DNA of 64,000 nucleotides from the NCBI GenBank assembly GCA_026129335.1, contig JAHCIH010000006.1:1-64000 (forward strand), in the 5' to 3' direction. Below the pieces are notes generated by a model, which had not been told where the DNA came from, did not search any database, and was given only the letters and a program-made list of their open reading frames with translations. Shown piece after piece: positions 43,809 to 52,221 of the stretch. The DNA comes from Anaerolineales bacterium. Its GTDB lineage: Bacteria; Chloroflexota; Anaerolineae; Anaerolineales; UBA11579. The translations under genes were made by a program, and so were the position numbers. Position 1 is the first letter of the stretch. Each line of letters starts with the position of its first letter.

Positions 43809-43836
43809 TTGGCGAAATCAGCATCTCTGCTATACT
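43809..43836 (+). promoter_or_regulatory. Predicted promoter of the Q-rich lipoprotein gene
   Basis: TTGGCG (43809-43814), 16-bp spacer, TATACT (43831-43836), about 50 bases before ATG 43888. The lipoprotein also has its own AGGAGG site, so it is probably transcribed separately from the membrane-protein pair. Confidence 0.6.
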
Positions 43837-43887
43837 GTGCCATCGTTCGGAAACCAACCCGGGCGATGCATATCGTGAGGAGGAACC

Positions 43888-44709
43888 ATGTTTAAGCAGC
43901 GACGCTCTTTGTTGGTGGTATCCATTTTGCTGGCTATCCTCGTTTCGGCCTGTGGAGGCGCTGGTGCGAGCACCCAGTCTCAGGACCTGGCGGCGACCCA
44001 GCAGGCGCTGGAGGCCACCCAGCAAGCCATCGAGCAGCAGCAACAACAGCAGCAACCGCAGCGGGGCCAACCTCAGCGGGAGCAGCCAGAGGAAGAAGAG
44101 GACGAGGATATTGATCCCGGCAGAGGCCCCGGCCAGGAGGCCAGCCTGGAAGGTGAGCCTTACTACGTGGAAGAGTTCAGCGAGGCTCCGCAAAGCTGGA
44201 GCTATTTCTTGCTGAGCGGTGATGAACGGGACTTTGACCTATACACCCGCAGCGACCGCCTGGTGTTCGACATCACCGGTGACTACGTTTGGGCGTACAT
44301 GACCTACGACAGCTACTACTACACCGATGTGCGTGTCGATTTCCGCGCGGAGAATCTGGGCAACAATAACAACAACGTCAGTCTGATCTGTCGTTACAAC
44401 GAGCGCGGTTGGTACGAGTTCAATGTATCCAACAACGGCTTGTATTGGATTTACCGCTACACGATTTCGAACGACACCTTCCATCAGCTCTACAATGGCG
44501 GTGTTTCCAACCTGCGCACCGGCAAGGACACGAACACCTACACGGTGATCTGCGACGGCAACCGGCTGACCCTGGGCGTCAACGGTGTGGAAGTGCGCAC
44601 CGTCCAGGACAACATGTTTGACGAAGGTCTGGTGGGTATTGGCGTCTCTTCGTTCGATCTGACCCCCGTATTGGTTGAAGTGGACTACGTGGAGATATCC
44701 CAGCCTTAG
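43888..44709 (+). CDS. Lipoprotein with Q-rich linker and DUF1080/LamG-like domain
   Basis: A 273-residue lipoprotein: lipobox VSAC (Cys22), then a helical region rich in Gln (about 30-70, several ATQQA units and a run of glutamines), an acidic stretch EEEEDEDID, and a beta-rich C-terminal domain (about 90-273). The latter has FDLYTRSDRLVFDITG, YNERGWYEFNVSNNG and VICDGNRLTLGVNG. This is the pattern of 3-keto-disaccharide hydrolase/concanavalin-like (DUF1080) sugar-binding folds. It probably sits outside the membrane and binds carbohydrate. AGGAGG lies 6-11 bases before the ATG. Confidence 0.75.
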   Translation: MFKQRRSLLVVSILLAILVSACGGAGASTQSQDLAATQQALEATQQAIEQQQQQQQPQRGQPQREQPEEEEDEDIDPGRGPGQEASLEGEPYYVEEFSEAPQSWSYFLLSGDERDFDLYTRSDRLVFDITGDYVWAYMTYDSYYYTDVRVDFRAENLGNNNNNVSLICRYNERGWYEFNVSNNGLYWIYRYTISNDTFHQLYNGGVSNLRTGKDTNTYTVICDGNRLTLGVNGVEVRTVQDNMFDEGLVGIGVSSFDLTPVLVEVDYVEISQP

Positions 44710-44729
44710 CTCTGCTACACCTCGCATAA

Positions 44730-44759
44730 AAAGGACGGGCCTGCGCCCGTCCTTTTTTT
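44730..44759. terminator. Bidirectional intrinsic terminator
   Basis: AAGGACGGGC and GCCCGTCCTT enclose the loop CTGC (44741-44744). A T-run (44753-44759) follows and an A-run precedes. It ends the lipoprotein gene and the convergent pyr operon (pyrD stop at 44768). Confidence 0.9.
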
Positions 44760-44767
44760 GTTGGCGG

Positions 44768-45766
44768 TCAGCCTGCCAGGCCGCCGGCCAGTTCGCCGGC
44801 CAGCCCGGGGCCGCGGTAGACCAGGCCGGTGTAGACCTGCACCAGACCGGCACCGGCGTCCAACGCGGCCCGGGCATCACTCGGGTTGAAGATGCCGCCG
44901 CAAGCGATGATGGGCAGCCGCCCCTGCGTACGGGCGGCGATACGCGTCACCATGTGCAGGGCGGCGGACGCCAACGGGCGGCCGCTAAGGCCGCCCGCTT
45001 CGCCAGCCGACGCGGCGCGCAGCCCGGCTGGGCGAGCCAGCGTGGTGTTGGCGGCGATCACGCCGTCTATGTTGTTGTCCATGATGGCGGCCAGGGCGTC
45101 GTCCAGCTGGGCTGCGTCCAGGTCTGGGGAGAGCTTGACCAGCAGCGGCTTTGCCCGCAGTGGGGCCAGCGCTTTGAGCAGCCCGTTCAGGTACTCGCGG
45201 CCTTGCAGCTGGCGCAGGCCCGGGGTGTTGGGCGAGCTGATGTTAATGGTCAGGTAATCAGCCAGGGGATTGAAAATGGCCATCAGGCGCTGATAATCGG
45301 CCGCGGCTTGCTCCAATGGCGTGTCTTTGTTAATGCCCAGGTTGACGCCCAACACCAGCCCCGGCGGCCGCGGCCCGGCCAGCCGCCGCGCCAAAAAGGC
45401 GGCACCGCGGCCGGGGAAGCCCAGGCGGTTGACCAGCGCTTCATCTTCCGGCAGGCGAAACAGCCGCGGCCGCGGGTTGCCCAGCTGCGGGCGCGGCGTG
45501 ACCGTGCCCAGCTCGATGTGCCCGAAGCCCAGGCAAGCCAGGCCGCGCCAGGCCAGGCCGTCTTTGTCGTAGCCGGCGGCGAGACCGACGCGGTTGGCGA
45601 ACTGCAGGCCTAAAAGCTCCACGGGCTGCGCCGGGGCGGCGTAGCGGCGGCGCAGCCAGGCCGCGGCGGGCGATAGCCCGCCGGCCAGCTGCAGCAGGCG
45701 CAAGCTGGCGGAGTGAGCCAACTCGGGGTCGAGGCGGAAAAGCCAGGGACGCAGGCGGGCGTACAT
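44768..45766 (-). CDS. pyrD: Dihydroorotate dehydrogenase (quinone type, class 2)
   Basis: A 332-residue FMN enzyme that oxidises dihydroorotate to orotate at the membrane, passing electrons to quinone. The N-terminal helical segment MYARLRPWLFRLDPELAHSA is the membrane-contacting part typical of class 2. FMN/substrate motifs are NRVGLAAGYDKDG, NISSPNTPGLRQLQ (the catalytic serine region) and GGIFNPSDARAALDAGAGLVQVYT near the end. The start is ATG 45766, whose A is the last base of the pyrFE stop codon (TGATG), so they are coupled. It is the last gene of the pyr operon. Confidence 0.95.
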   Translation of the reverse strand: MYARLRPWLFRLDPELAHSASLRLLQLAGGLSPAAAWLRRRYAAPAQPVELLGLQFANRVGLAAGYDKDGLAWRGLACLGFGHIELGTVTPRPQLGNPRPRLFRLPEDEALVNRLGFPGRGAAFLARRLAGPRPPGLVLGVNLGINKDTPLEQAAADYQRLMAIFNPLADYLTINISSPNTPGLRQLQGREYLNGLLKALAPLRAKPLLVKLSPDLDAAQLDDALAAIMDNNIDGVIAANTTLARPAGLRAASAGEAGGLSGRPLASAALHMVTRIAARTQGRLPIIACGGIFNPSDARAALDAGAGLVQVYTGLVYRGPGLAGELAGGLAG

Positions 45767-47160
45767 CAGCCCGCCTGCAGGTAGGCGATGGTCTCTTGGT
45801 ACTGCGCGGCGCTCAACGCGCCGGAATCCCGCCAATAGGCCAGCAAATCCGGCAGATGGAGCACAGAATGCAACGTTAAACCGCGCCCGCTGAAGGCATC
45901 CTGGCCTTTCGCCTGTCGGTCTACCAGCACGACAATGTCCCGCACCTTCAGGCCGGCGGCTTGCAATTTCTCGATGCCTTCGAATTTGCTCTCGCCGGTG
46001 GTCACAAGGTCGTCGATGACCACGACGGTTTCACCGGCTTCGTAGGGCCCTTCCACCGCGGAGCGCGTGCCGTAATCCTTGACCTCTTTGCGCGGGTAGA
46101 CCAGCGACCAGCCGCCCTGCACGGCGATTGCCGCGCCGATGGGTAGCGCCGCATAGGGCAGGGCGGCCAGGCGGTCGAAGCGCAGGCCGCGCAGCCGCGC
46201 GACGTAAGCCGCCGCGGCGCGGGCCAGGGCGGCCGGGTCGCCGACCAGGCGGCGCAGGTCGAGGTAAATGGGCGAGAGTTGCCCGGATTTGAGCTTGAAC
46301 TCGCCGAATTGCACGCAGCCCAGGCGCAGCAGGTCGTCGGCCAGCTGGGCATGATCGAAGCGCGGCGCTGCCGCCGGTTGGCCCTGCCACGCGGCGTTCA
46401 GCGCGGCCTGCAATTCGGCGGCCGCCGCCGCCGGGGACGCCGCCTGGCTGATGGCTCGCGAAGCGGGCACCAGCAGGCCCAAGCCGTCAGTGCGCAGGCC
46501 GGCGAGCACCGCGGCGCCCGGGTCGGCGCCTTGTGCGCCAACACCGGGCGCCAATATCCACAATTCCGGCGCGGCGGCACGTACTGCAGCCAGTTCAGCA
46601 GGATAGGTAGCGCCGACCACCAGGCCGACATTGCCGCCCTGGTTCCATTCACGGGCCAGGCGAGCCACCTGGAGATACAACGGCGCGCCGCCGGCTTCCA
46701 GGTCTTGCAGGTCGCCGGCGCCGGGGTTGGATGTCTTGCACAGCAGGAAGACGCCTTTGGCGGGGTCTTCCAGGAAGGGCGCGACCGCGTCGTGGCCCAA
46801 ATAGGGATTGACGGTCAACGCGCCGGCGCCCAGTTCGCCGAAGGCGGCGCGGGCGTAGGCCGCCGAGGTGCTGCCGATGTCACCGCGCTTGGCGTCCAGC
46901 AGAACGGGGATGCCGGCGGGGACCGCGGCGATAACGTCTTTGAGCGCCTGTATCCCCTCGGGGCCGAAGGCTTCGAAGAACGCCGAGTTGGGCTTGAAAG
47001 CCGCGGCGTACGGCGCGGTGGCTTCGATGAGCCGCAGGCAAAAATCCCTGGCCGCCGCAGCGCTGGGCGCGGGCAGATCGTCTGGATGCGGGTCCAGACC
47101 CACGCAGAGCAGGCTGTCAATCTGGCGACAGCGCGCTTCCAGTTGCGCGAAGAAGCTCAT
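45766..47160 (-). CDS. pyrFE: Bifunctional orotidine-5'-phosphate decarboxylase / orotate phosphoribosyltransferase
   Basis: A 464-residue fusion. Residues 1-258 are an OMP decarboxylase with the catalytic D89-X-K91...D94 in LLDAKRGDIGST. Residues about 268-464 are an orotate phosphoribosyltransferase with its PRPP loop VVVIDDLVTTGES (379-391). The two catalyse the last steps to UMP. The decarboxylase comes first, the reverse of animal and plant UMP synthase, as also reported for kinetoplastids and cyanobacteria. An Ala/Gln-rich linker (about 240-268) joins them. It starts 3 bp after the pyrB stop and is coupled to pyrD. Confidence 0.95.
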   Translation of the reverse strand: MSFFAQLEARCRQIDSLLCVGLDPHPDDLPAPSAAAARDFCLRLIEATAPYAAAFKPNSAFFEAFGPEGIQALKDVIAAVPAGIPVLLDAKRGDIGSTSAAYARAAFGELGAGALTVNPYLGHDAVAPFLEDPAKGVFLLCKTSNPGAGDLQDLEAGGAPLYLQVARLAREWNQGGNVGLVVGATYPAELAAVRAAAPELWILAPGVGAQGADPGAAVLAGLRTDGLGLLVPASRAISQAASPAAAAAELQAALNAAWQGQPAAAPRFDHAQLADDLLRLGCVQFGEFKLKSGQLSPIYLDLRRLVGDPAALARAAAAYVARLRGLRFDRLAALPYAALPIGAAIAVQGGWSLVYPRKEVKDYGTRSAVEGPYEAGETVVVIDDLVTTGESKFEGIEKLQAAGLKVRDIVVLVDRQAKGQDAFSGRGLTLHSVLHLPDLLAYWRDSGALSAAQYQETIAYLQAG

Positions 47161-47163
47161 TGG

Positions 47164-48150
47164 CTAAGCCTTGCCCAGCACCATGGCCAGCAGGGCCATG
47201 CGCGTGTACAGGCCGTACTCCATCTGGCGGAAGTAGGCCGCCCGCGGGTCGGCGTCCACCTCCATGCTGATCTCGCCGACGCGCGGCAGTGGGTGCATCA
47301 CGATCATCTTCTCCTTGGCCTGCTTCATGGTGTCAGGAGTGATGACATACAAGTCTTTGACCGCATCGTAGGCCTCCTGGCTTTCAAAGCGCTCCTTCTG
47401 GATGCGGGTGACGTAAAGCACGTCGGTCTCGGGCAGGATGGGGTCGAGCTCCGTGAAGGCTTGCTGACTGATGCCTTTGCCGTTTAGCTCGGCGACGATC
47501 TCATCCGGCATCTTCAGCACGTCCGGCGAGACGTAATTGAGCTTGACATTGAAGAGAGCCAGCAAGCGAGCCAGCGAGTGCACCGTGCGCCCGTTCCACA
47601 GGTCGCCCAGCATGGTCACGCTCAGCCCGTCGGAGGTGCCTAGTTCCTCGAAGATGGTGAAGAGGTCCAGCAGCGCCTGGGTGGGGTGCTCGCCGATGCC
47701 GTCGCCGGCGTTGATCACTGGCTTGCTGGCGTATTGCGCCGCCAGGGCGCAGGAGCCCACCTCCGGGTGGCGCAATACGATCACATCGGCGTAGCACTCC
47801 AATGTCCGCACGGTGTCTGGCAGCGATTCGCCCTTGGAGACCGAGGAGTACTGCACATTGTTGATCGGGATCACCGAGCCACCCAGGCGCTCCATGGCAG
47901 CGGTGAACGAGGCCGACGTGCGCGTGGAAGGTTCGTAGAACAGGTTGGCCAGAATTTTGCCTTTGAGCAAGTCAAAAGTGCCGATGCGCGCCACCATGCC
48001 GCGCATTTCGTGCGCTACTGTGTAGATGTGGGTTAGATCCTCGCGGCTGAACTGGTGCACCGAGAGGATGTCTTTGCCGTAGAGCGGCCCATTGCGCTGC
48101 TCGCCGAAAGGCAGGCTGAAGGAATTGGCGGTTGGGGTTTCAAGCGTCAT
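47164..48150 (-). CDS. pyrB: Aspartate carbamoyltransferase catalytic chain
   Basis: A 328-residue ATCase that condenses carbamoyl phosphate and aspartate. Carbamoyl-phosphate loop [12 protein letters not shown] (about 71-82), [12 protein letters not shown] (about 154-165) and [11 protein letters not shown] (about 283-293) are intact. No regulatory chain gene (pyrI) follows, so the enzyme may be unregulated or assembled with dihydroorotase. Its N-terminus overlaps the end of pyrC by 11 bp. Order and overlap mimic the DHOase-ATCase arrangement of eukaryotic CAD. Confidence 0.95.
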   Translation of the reverse strand: MTLETPTANSFSLPFGEQRNGPLYGKDILSVHQFSREDLTHIYTVAHEMRGMVARIGTFDLLKGKILANLFYEPSTRTSASFTAAMERLGGSVIPINNVQYSSVSKGESLPDTVRTLECYADVIVLRHPEVGSCALAAQYASKPVINAGDGIGEHPTQALLDLFTIFEELGTSDGLSVTMLGDLWNGRTVHSLARLLALFNVKLNYVSPDVLKMPDEIVAELNGKGISQQAFTELDPILPETDVLYVTRIQKERFESQEAYDAVKDLYVITPDTMKQAKEKMIVMHPLPRVGEISMEVDADPRAAYFRQMEYGLYTRMALLAMVLGKA

Positions 48151-49222
48151 TTTGTCCTCCGGTGTGATTGCGAATGTTGCGCCCGCTCCCCGGCGCGGCC
48201 AGCAGGCGGCCGTCCCGGTAGGCGGGCTGGCCGCGCAACACCACGTTGATCACGCGGCCGCGCACTTGCCAGCCCTCGAAAGGCGTCCAGCCGCAGCGGG
48301 TCTGCCCTTCGGCGGCGCGGATTTCGTATTTGGCGTTTAGGTCCACTTCGGTGTAGGTCTCCGACTGCGGCGGCAGGCGAAAGATGCGCGTTGGGTTGGT
48401 GTGCAGGCGGGCAATGATGTCGTCCAGCATGAGGCGGCCTTCGGCCGCGGCGGTGAGCAGCAGCGGCAGCATGGTCTCCAGCCCCGGGTAGCCGGGCGGC
48501 GGGTTTTGGCCGTCTTTCTCCTCCAGCGTATGAGGCGCGTGGTCGCTGGCGAAGCAGTCGATGATGTCCAGGTTGTCCCACAGCGCTTGCTGGTCTGCCT
48601 TGCTGGCCAGGCGCGGGCGCACTTCGGCGCGGCCGGCCCCTAGGCTGGGGATGTCGTCCTCGCAGAGGAAGAGATGATGCGGGCAAACCTCGCAGGTGAT
48701 CTTGAGGCCGCGTTCCTTGGCCGCCCGGATCAGGGCGATCTCCTCGGCGGTGGAGACGTGGCAGATGTGCAGCGGGCGGTCGTGTAGTGCGGACAGAAGG
48801 ATGGCCGCCGCCATGGTCTTGCCCTCGGCGTGGGCGCACAGCGGCCATGCATGCGGCCAGGCGGCGAAGTGGGGTTGCCAGTCGCGCATATCGTCCAGCT
48901 TCAGGTCGCCGTAGGTCTGGTCGAGGTAGAGCTTGAGCCCGGCCGCGTCCTGGGCAGCTGCCGCCGCGCCGGCGGCATTGGCGGCTCCGCCGCCGAGGAA
49001 GAGCGCGTAGTCGCAGCGCGACTTGGCTGCGGCCAGCGCCAGGCCCTCGGTCAGGGCGGCAGAGCTGTTGATGGCCGGGTTGGTGTTGGGCATCGCCAGC
49101 ACGGTGGTGATGCCGCCGGCCAGGGCGGCGGCGGTGCCGCTGCCCCAGTCCTCCTTGTGCGTGGCCCCTGGCTCGCGCAGATGCACGTGCACGTCGGTCA
49201 GCGCGGGCAGGCGGGTCAGCAT
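48140..49222 (-). CDS. pyrC: Dihydroorotase (CAD-like type)
   Basis: A 360-residue zinc amidohydrolase that cyclises carbamoyl-aspartate. Zinc ligands H12 and H14 lie in [10 protein letters not shown], later ones in ICHVST and CPHHLF, and the catalytic Asp in [19 protein letters not shown] probably holds the carboxylated lysine. The opening [18 protein letters not shown] resembles the dihydroorotase domain of eukaryotic CAD. ATG 49222 has GGAG 5-8 bases upstream, just after the T-run of an intrinsic terminator. It is the first structural gene of the pyr operon. Confidence 0.94.
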   Translation of the reverse strand: MLTRLPALTDVHVHLREPGATHKEDWGSGTAAALAGGITTVLAMPNTNPAINSSAALTEGLALAAAKSRCDYALFLGGGAANAAGAAAAAQDAAGLKLYLDQTYGDLKLDDMRDWQPHFAAWPHAWPLCAHAEGKTMAAAILLSALHDRPLHICHVSTAEEIALIRAAKERGLKITCEVCPHHLFLCEDDIPSLGAGRAEVRPRLASKADQQALWDNLDIIDCFASDHAPHTLEEKDGQNPPPGYPGLETMLPLLLTAAAEGRLMLDDIIARLHTNPTRIFRLPPQSETYTEVDLNAKYEIRAAEGQTRCGWTPFEGWQVRGRVINVVLRGQPAYRDGRLLAAPGSGRNIRNHTGGQNDA

Positions 49223-49308
49223 GGCACTCCAGACACAAAAAAAGCGCCCAAGAGAGCGTTCTCTTGGGCGCTGGCGGGTCTTTGGATACAGTGAGGCGTC
49301 GCTTGCAT
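49216..49308 (-). CDS. Candidate 30-codon leader peptide of the pyr operon
   Basis: ATG at 49308 opens a 30-codon frame (MQATPHCIQRPASAQENALL..., ending PC) that runs through both arms and the T-run of the terminator at 49236-49272. It stops at TGA 49216-49218, overlapping the pyrC start (ATGCTGA). Its ATG lies only about 3 bases after the predicted transcription start. There is no good Shine-Dalgarno, so translation would be near-leaderless. The layout is like the E. coli pyrBI leader. It is seen only as an open frame; expression is not shown. Confidence 0.5.
   Translation of the reverse strand: MQATPHCIQRPASAQENALLGAFFVSGVPC
49236..49272 (-). terminator. Intrinsic terminator in the pyr leader (candidate attenuator)
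   Basis: On the minus strand AGCGCCCAAGAGA and TCTCTTGGGCGCT form a perfect 13-bp stem (loop ACGC), followed at once by a T-run (49236-49242). It lies 14 bases before the pyrC ATG and about 39 bases after the predicted transcription start. On the plus strand no T-run follows, so it works only towards pyrC. No minus-strand gene lies upstream for it to terminate. Confidence 0.85.
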
Positions 49309-49317
49309 ACTCAGCCT

Positions 49318-49345
49318 ATTGTACAAAATTCGGGCTTGGCGTCAA
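49318..49345 (-). promoter_or_regulatory. Predicted pyr operon promoter
   Basis: On the minus strand TTGACG (49340-49345), 16-bp spacer, TACAAT (49318-49323). Transcription is expected near 49311, giving a leader of about 90 bases that contains the leader ORF and attenuator. It faces away from the permease promoter 77 bp away. Confidence 0.75.
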
Positions 49346-49389
49346 GCGGGAGAGTAAGCAGCGGTTTTGCTGTTCAGGGTGACACTGGT

Positions 49390-49407
49390 CTTTGTGCCTT
49401 TGTGGTT
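49390..49407 (+). repeat. CTTTGTG dispersed intergenic repeat, copy D
   Basis: CTTTGTGCCTTTGTGGTT, two units of the family, in the uraA/pyrC intergenic space. Its TTGTGG overlaps the place where the -35 element of the permease promoter would lie. Confidence 0.6.
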
Positions 49408-49427
49408 ACCTGACTCAACTGTATACT
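49400..49427 (+). promoter_or_regulatory. Predicted permease promoter
   Basis: TATACT (49422-49427) with a weak TTGTGG (49400-49405) 16 bp before it. The gene start at 49466 is about 33 bases after the predicted transcription start, with GAGGAGG between. Confidence 0.5.
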
Positions 49428-49465
49428 GTCAACTGTAGACCATCTATCAGTCTGAGGAGGATACG

Positions 49466-50827
49466 ATGAGTGCACAGGTCAGTGGGTATTTACCTAACGA
49501 AAGACCGCCATTGGGCCAAATGGTGTTGTTGGGCTTTCAACATGTGCTGGCCATGTTCCCTGCGGCCGTGTTCGTGGCCGCTTTTTGCGGCTTTCATGTC
49601 GGCACCGTCTTGCTGGCTTCGGGCGTCTCCAGCATTGTCGCCTTGCTGCTTTCCCGGCGGTCTATAGGAACCTACATCCCGCTATTCTACGGCTCGAGCT
49701 TCAGCTACATCGCTGCCTATCTGGCGATCATCACCCAGATGACCGGCAGCCTGCCTGAGTTCGGCGTGCCCGTGGCCGACGAAGTGCTCAGCACCTTGCA
49801 AGGCGGTATCGTGGTTACCGGTATCCTGAACATCCTGGTGGGTTTGCTCATCCGTCGCATGGGCAAAGACCTGCTGGATAGGATCCTGCCGCCGGTGGTC
49901 ACCGGCTCCGTGGCGGCGACGATCGGTTTTGGCCTCGCTTTTGCCGCCCTGGGCCTGGCTGCCAACAACTGGGCGGTGGCTTTCGTCACGTTGCTGCTCA
50001 CCATTCTGTTCTCGGTTTATCTGCAGAACCGCGGTTTCATCGGCATGCTGCCGGTGCTGCTTGGCGCGCTGGGCGGCGTGTTCTTTTCAGGTATTGCCTA
50101 CCCCGGTTCGGTGGACTTGTCCGGAGCGGCGGCGGCCAACTTGTTCGTGATGCCCCATTTCACTTTTCCGTCATTCAGCGGAGCCTTTGCCAGCGCGGCG
50201 ATTTTTAGCATCGCCATCATGGCCATCGCCACCATCCCGGAATCCACCGCGCATCTGTATCAGATGAGCCTGTACATTGACCGCTATGCGGCCAAACGCA
50301 AAACCAAACCCTATCAGCTGGACAGGCACGTGGGTTTCAACCTGATCCTCGATGGGATTGGCGACTTTCTGGGCGGTTTGGTGGGTTCCACTGCCGGCAC
50401 CAACTATGGCGAGAACAATTCGCTGATGGCGATTACGCGCAACTACTCCGGCCCGGTGCTGATCGCTGCCGGGGCGATATCCATCCTGCTGGGCTTCTTT
50501 GGGCCGCTGCAGTCTTTGGTTGCCGCGGTGCCTGCCGCAGTCACCGGCGGGCTGGCCGTTTATCTGTTCGGCGTGGTGGGCATGCAAGGCATCGCGCTGA
50601 TGCAAGAGCACAAGGTGGATATGTTTACCCCGCGCAACCTGGCGATTGGCGCGGTGATCATCGTGATCGGCATTGGCGGCAACATTGGCTATGACGGGTC
50701 TTTGCCCATTCCATTATTCGGCTCCGTGTTCCCCTTTGGACTGCCCGCCATCGCCACCGCCTCAGTGGTGGGTATTTTGCTGAACCTGATCTTTGTGCTC
50801 TTTGAGCCGCAGACCACGAAGGAGTAG
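49466..50827 (+). CDS. uraA: NCS2 uracil/xanthine permease
   Basis: A 453-residue transporter with about 14 membrane helices. Family marks are QHVLAMFPAAVFVA (about 25-38), the substrate-site IPESTAHLYQ (Glu in TM8, about 254-263) and GTNYGENNSLMAITR (about 311-325). It imports uracil (or a related base) with protons. The ATG has GAGGAGG upstream. It is divergent from the pyr operon, so uptake and de novo synthesis of pyrimidines share one regulatory interval. I call uracil rather than xanthine because of that context. Confidence 0.9.
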   Translation: MSAQVSGYLPNERPPLGQMVLLGFQHVLAMFPAAVFVAAFCGFHVGTVLLASGVSSIVALLLSRRSIGTYIPLFYGSSFSYIAAYLAIITQMTGSLPEFGVPVADEVLSTLQGGIVVTGILNILVGLLIRRMGKDLLDRILPPVVTGSVAATIGFGLAFAALGLAANNWAVAFVTLLLTILFSVYLQNRGFIGMLPVLLGALGGVFFSGIAYPGSVDLSGAAAANLFVMPHFTFPSFSGAFASAAIFSIAIMAIATIPESTAHLYQMSLYIDRYAAKRKTKPYQLDRHVGFNLILDGIGDFLGGLVGSTAGTNYGENNSLMAITRNYSGPVLIAAGAISILLGFFGPLQSLVAAVPAAVTGGLAVYLFGVVGMQGIALMQEHKVDMFTPRNLAIGAVIIVIGIGGNIGYDGSLPIPLFGSVFPFGLPAIATASVVGILLNLIFVLFEPQTTKE

Positions 50828-50835
50828 CCTCAGCG

Positions 50836-50893
50836 CCCTCACCCGCTCGCTACGCTCGACGCGCGATGAGGACGCAAGCCCAACGAGTGAGGG
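50836..50893. repeat. Imperfect inverted repeat after uraA
   Basis: CCCTCAC (50836-50842, continuing CCGCTCG) faces GTGAGGG (50887-50893). It follows the uraA stop by 9 bp and begins a 200-bp block of repeats. It may serve as transcription terminator. Confidence 0.5.
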
Positions 50894-50905
50894 TGGTTGA
50901 GGGCG

Positions 50906-50961
50906 GAGATTGCTTCGTCCGTTTCCAGCGCTGGCGCGCTGGAATACTCCTCGCAATGACG
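50906..50961. repeat. ATTGCTTCG...CTCGCAATGA inverted element, copy 2
   Basis: GAGATTGCTTCGTC at the left and ACTCCTCGCAATGACG at the right enclose a perfect 8-bp hairpin TCCAGCGC-TGGC-GCGCTGGA (50924-50943). Copy 1 has the same flanks but a different hairpin. Confidence 0.75.
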
Positions 50962-50969
50962 AATCAAAA

Positions 50970-50995
50970 TAGGGGCGCACGGCCGTGCGCCCCTA
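50970..50995. repeat. Perfect 26-bp palindrome, copy 3
   Basis: TAGGGGCGCACGG followed by its exact reverse complement. The inner 20 bp match the palindrome at 27058-27083. Confidence 0.85.
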
Positions 50996-51006
50996 ACAAG
51001 ATACAT

Positions 51007-51033
51007 CTTCGTGTCTTCGTGCTCTTTGTGGTT
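51007..51033 (+). repeat. CTTTGTG dispersed intergenic repeat, copy E
   Basis: CTTCGTGTCTTCGTGCTC followed by TTTGTGGTT, ending six bases before the stop codon (51039) of the inositol-phosphate synthase gene. Same 27-base length as copies A and C. Confidence 0.7.
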
Positions 51034-51038
51034 GGGTT

Positions 51039-52136
51039 TTACTCCGTACGCACTGCCTCGCCTTGAATGAACTCCTCGATGGCTTTGCGGGCCAGATCGT
51101 CGGGGATTTGCTGCGGCGGTGTCTTCATCAGGTAGGCGGAGGGGGCGATCAGCGGGCCGCCGATGCCGCGGTCCAACGCTAATTTGACACAGCGCACCGC
51201 ATCAATGACCACGCCGGCAGAGTTGGGCGAATCCCACACTTCCAGCTTGAGCTCGATGTTCAGCGGCACGTCGCCAAACGAGCGGCCCTCCAGGCGCATG
51301 TGCGCCCATTTGCGGTCGGTGAGCCAAGGCACATAGTCGCTGGGGCCGACGTGAACGTCGCCGGCGTCCATCTCGTAGGGGAGCATGCTGGTCACCGCGC
51401 CGGTCTTGGAGATCTTCTTCGACTCGAGGCGCTCGCGCTCGAGCATGTTGTAGAAGTCCATGTTGCCGCCGAAGTTCAGCTGGTAAGTGCGGTCCAGGTG
51501 CACGCCGCGCTCCACGAACAGGCGGGCGAGCTCGCGGTGGGTGATGGTGGCGCCCACCTGGCTCTTGATGTCGTCGCCGATGATCGGCAGGCCGCGCTCG
51601 GCGAAGCGCTGCGCCCAATAGTCCTGGCTGGCGATGAACACGGGGATGCAGTTGATGAAGCCGACGCCGGCTTCGAGGATCTGCTCCACGTACCACTTGG
51701 TGGCCATCTCGGAACCCACCGGCAGGTAGCTGACCACCACGTCGGTGCCGGTCTCTTTGAGGATCTGGGCAATGTCCGCGGTGGGGCCCGGGGCTTTCTC
51801 CACCACTTCGCGCAGGTACTTGCCCAGGCCGTCGTGGGTCATGCCGCGCTGCACCTCCACGCCCAAGTGGGGCACATCGGCGAACTTGATCGTGTTGTTG
51901 GGGTAGGCCCAGATGGCCTCGCTGAGGTCTTTGCCCACCTTGGTGGAGACCACGTCGAACGCGGCGCTGAACTCGATATCGCGAATGTGATAGCCGCCCA
52001 GGCTCACATGCATCAGGCCGGGGACGTCGTCTGTCTCTGAAGCGTTCTTGTAATACTCCACGCCCTGGACAAGCGAATTGGCACAATTGCCGACGCCGAT
52101 GATGGCGACGCGTACTTTTGAAGAATTGTTGGTCAT
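51039..52136 (-). CDS. ino1: myo-Inositol-1-phosphate synthase
   Basis: A 365-residue NAD-dependent enzyme that converts glucose 6-phosphate to inositol 3-phosphate, of the short bacterial/actinobacterial type. Rossmann entry [18 protein letters not shown] (about 8-25), [31 protein letters not shown] (about 195-211) and the substrate loop [15 protein letters not shown] (about 226-240) are characteristic. AAGGAGA precedes ATG 52136. A TATAAT at 52163-52168 on the minus strand is the likely -10. The product would feed phosphatidylinositol or an inositol-linked thiol or osmolyte. Confidence 0.94.
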   Translation of the reverse strand: MTNNSSKVRVAIIGVGNCANSLVQGVEYYKNASETDDVPGLMHVSLGGYHIRDIEFSAAFDVVSTKVGKDLSEAIWAYPNNTIKFADVPHLGVEVQRGMTHDGLGKYLREVVEKAPGPTADIAQILKETGTDVVVSYLPVGSEMATKWYVEQILEAGVGFINCIPVFIASQDYWAQRFAERGLPIIGDDIKSQVGATITHRELARLFVERGVHLDRTYQLNFGGNMDFYNMLERERLESKKISKTGAVTSMLPYEMDAGDVHVGPSDYVPWLTDRKWAHMRLEGRSFGDVPLNIELKLEVWDSPNSAGVVIDAVRCVKLALDRGIGGPLIAPSAYLMKTPPQQIPDDLARKAIEEFIQGEAVRTE

Positions 52137-52221
52137 GGGTCTCCTTTGTCGTAAACCCCGTGATTATAAACCTTTGAACAATGGCTTGCTGGCTTCTCGT
52201 TGGATGGTTATGATTACCCCT

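Noticed and set aside
44020-44080. CAG/CAA run in the Q-rich lipoprotein as a DNA repeat
   Set aside because: It is a low-complexity coding linker of mixed codons, with no tandem unit long enough to call a VNTR.
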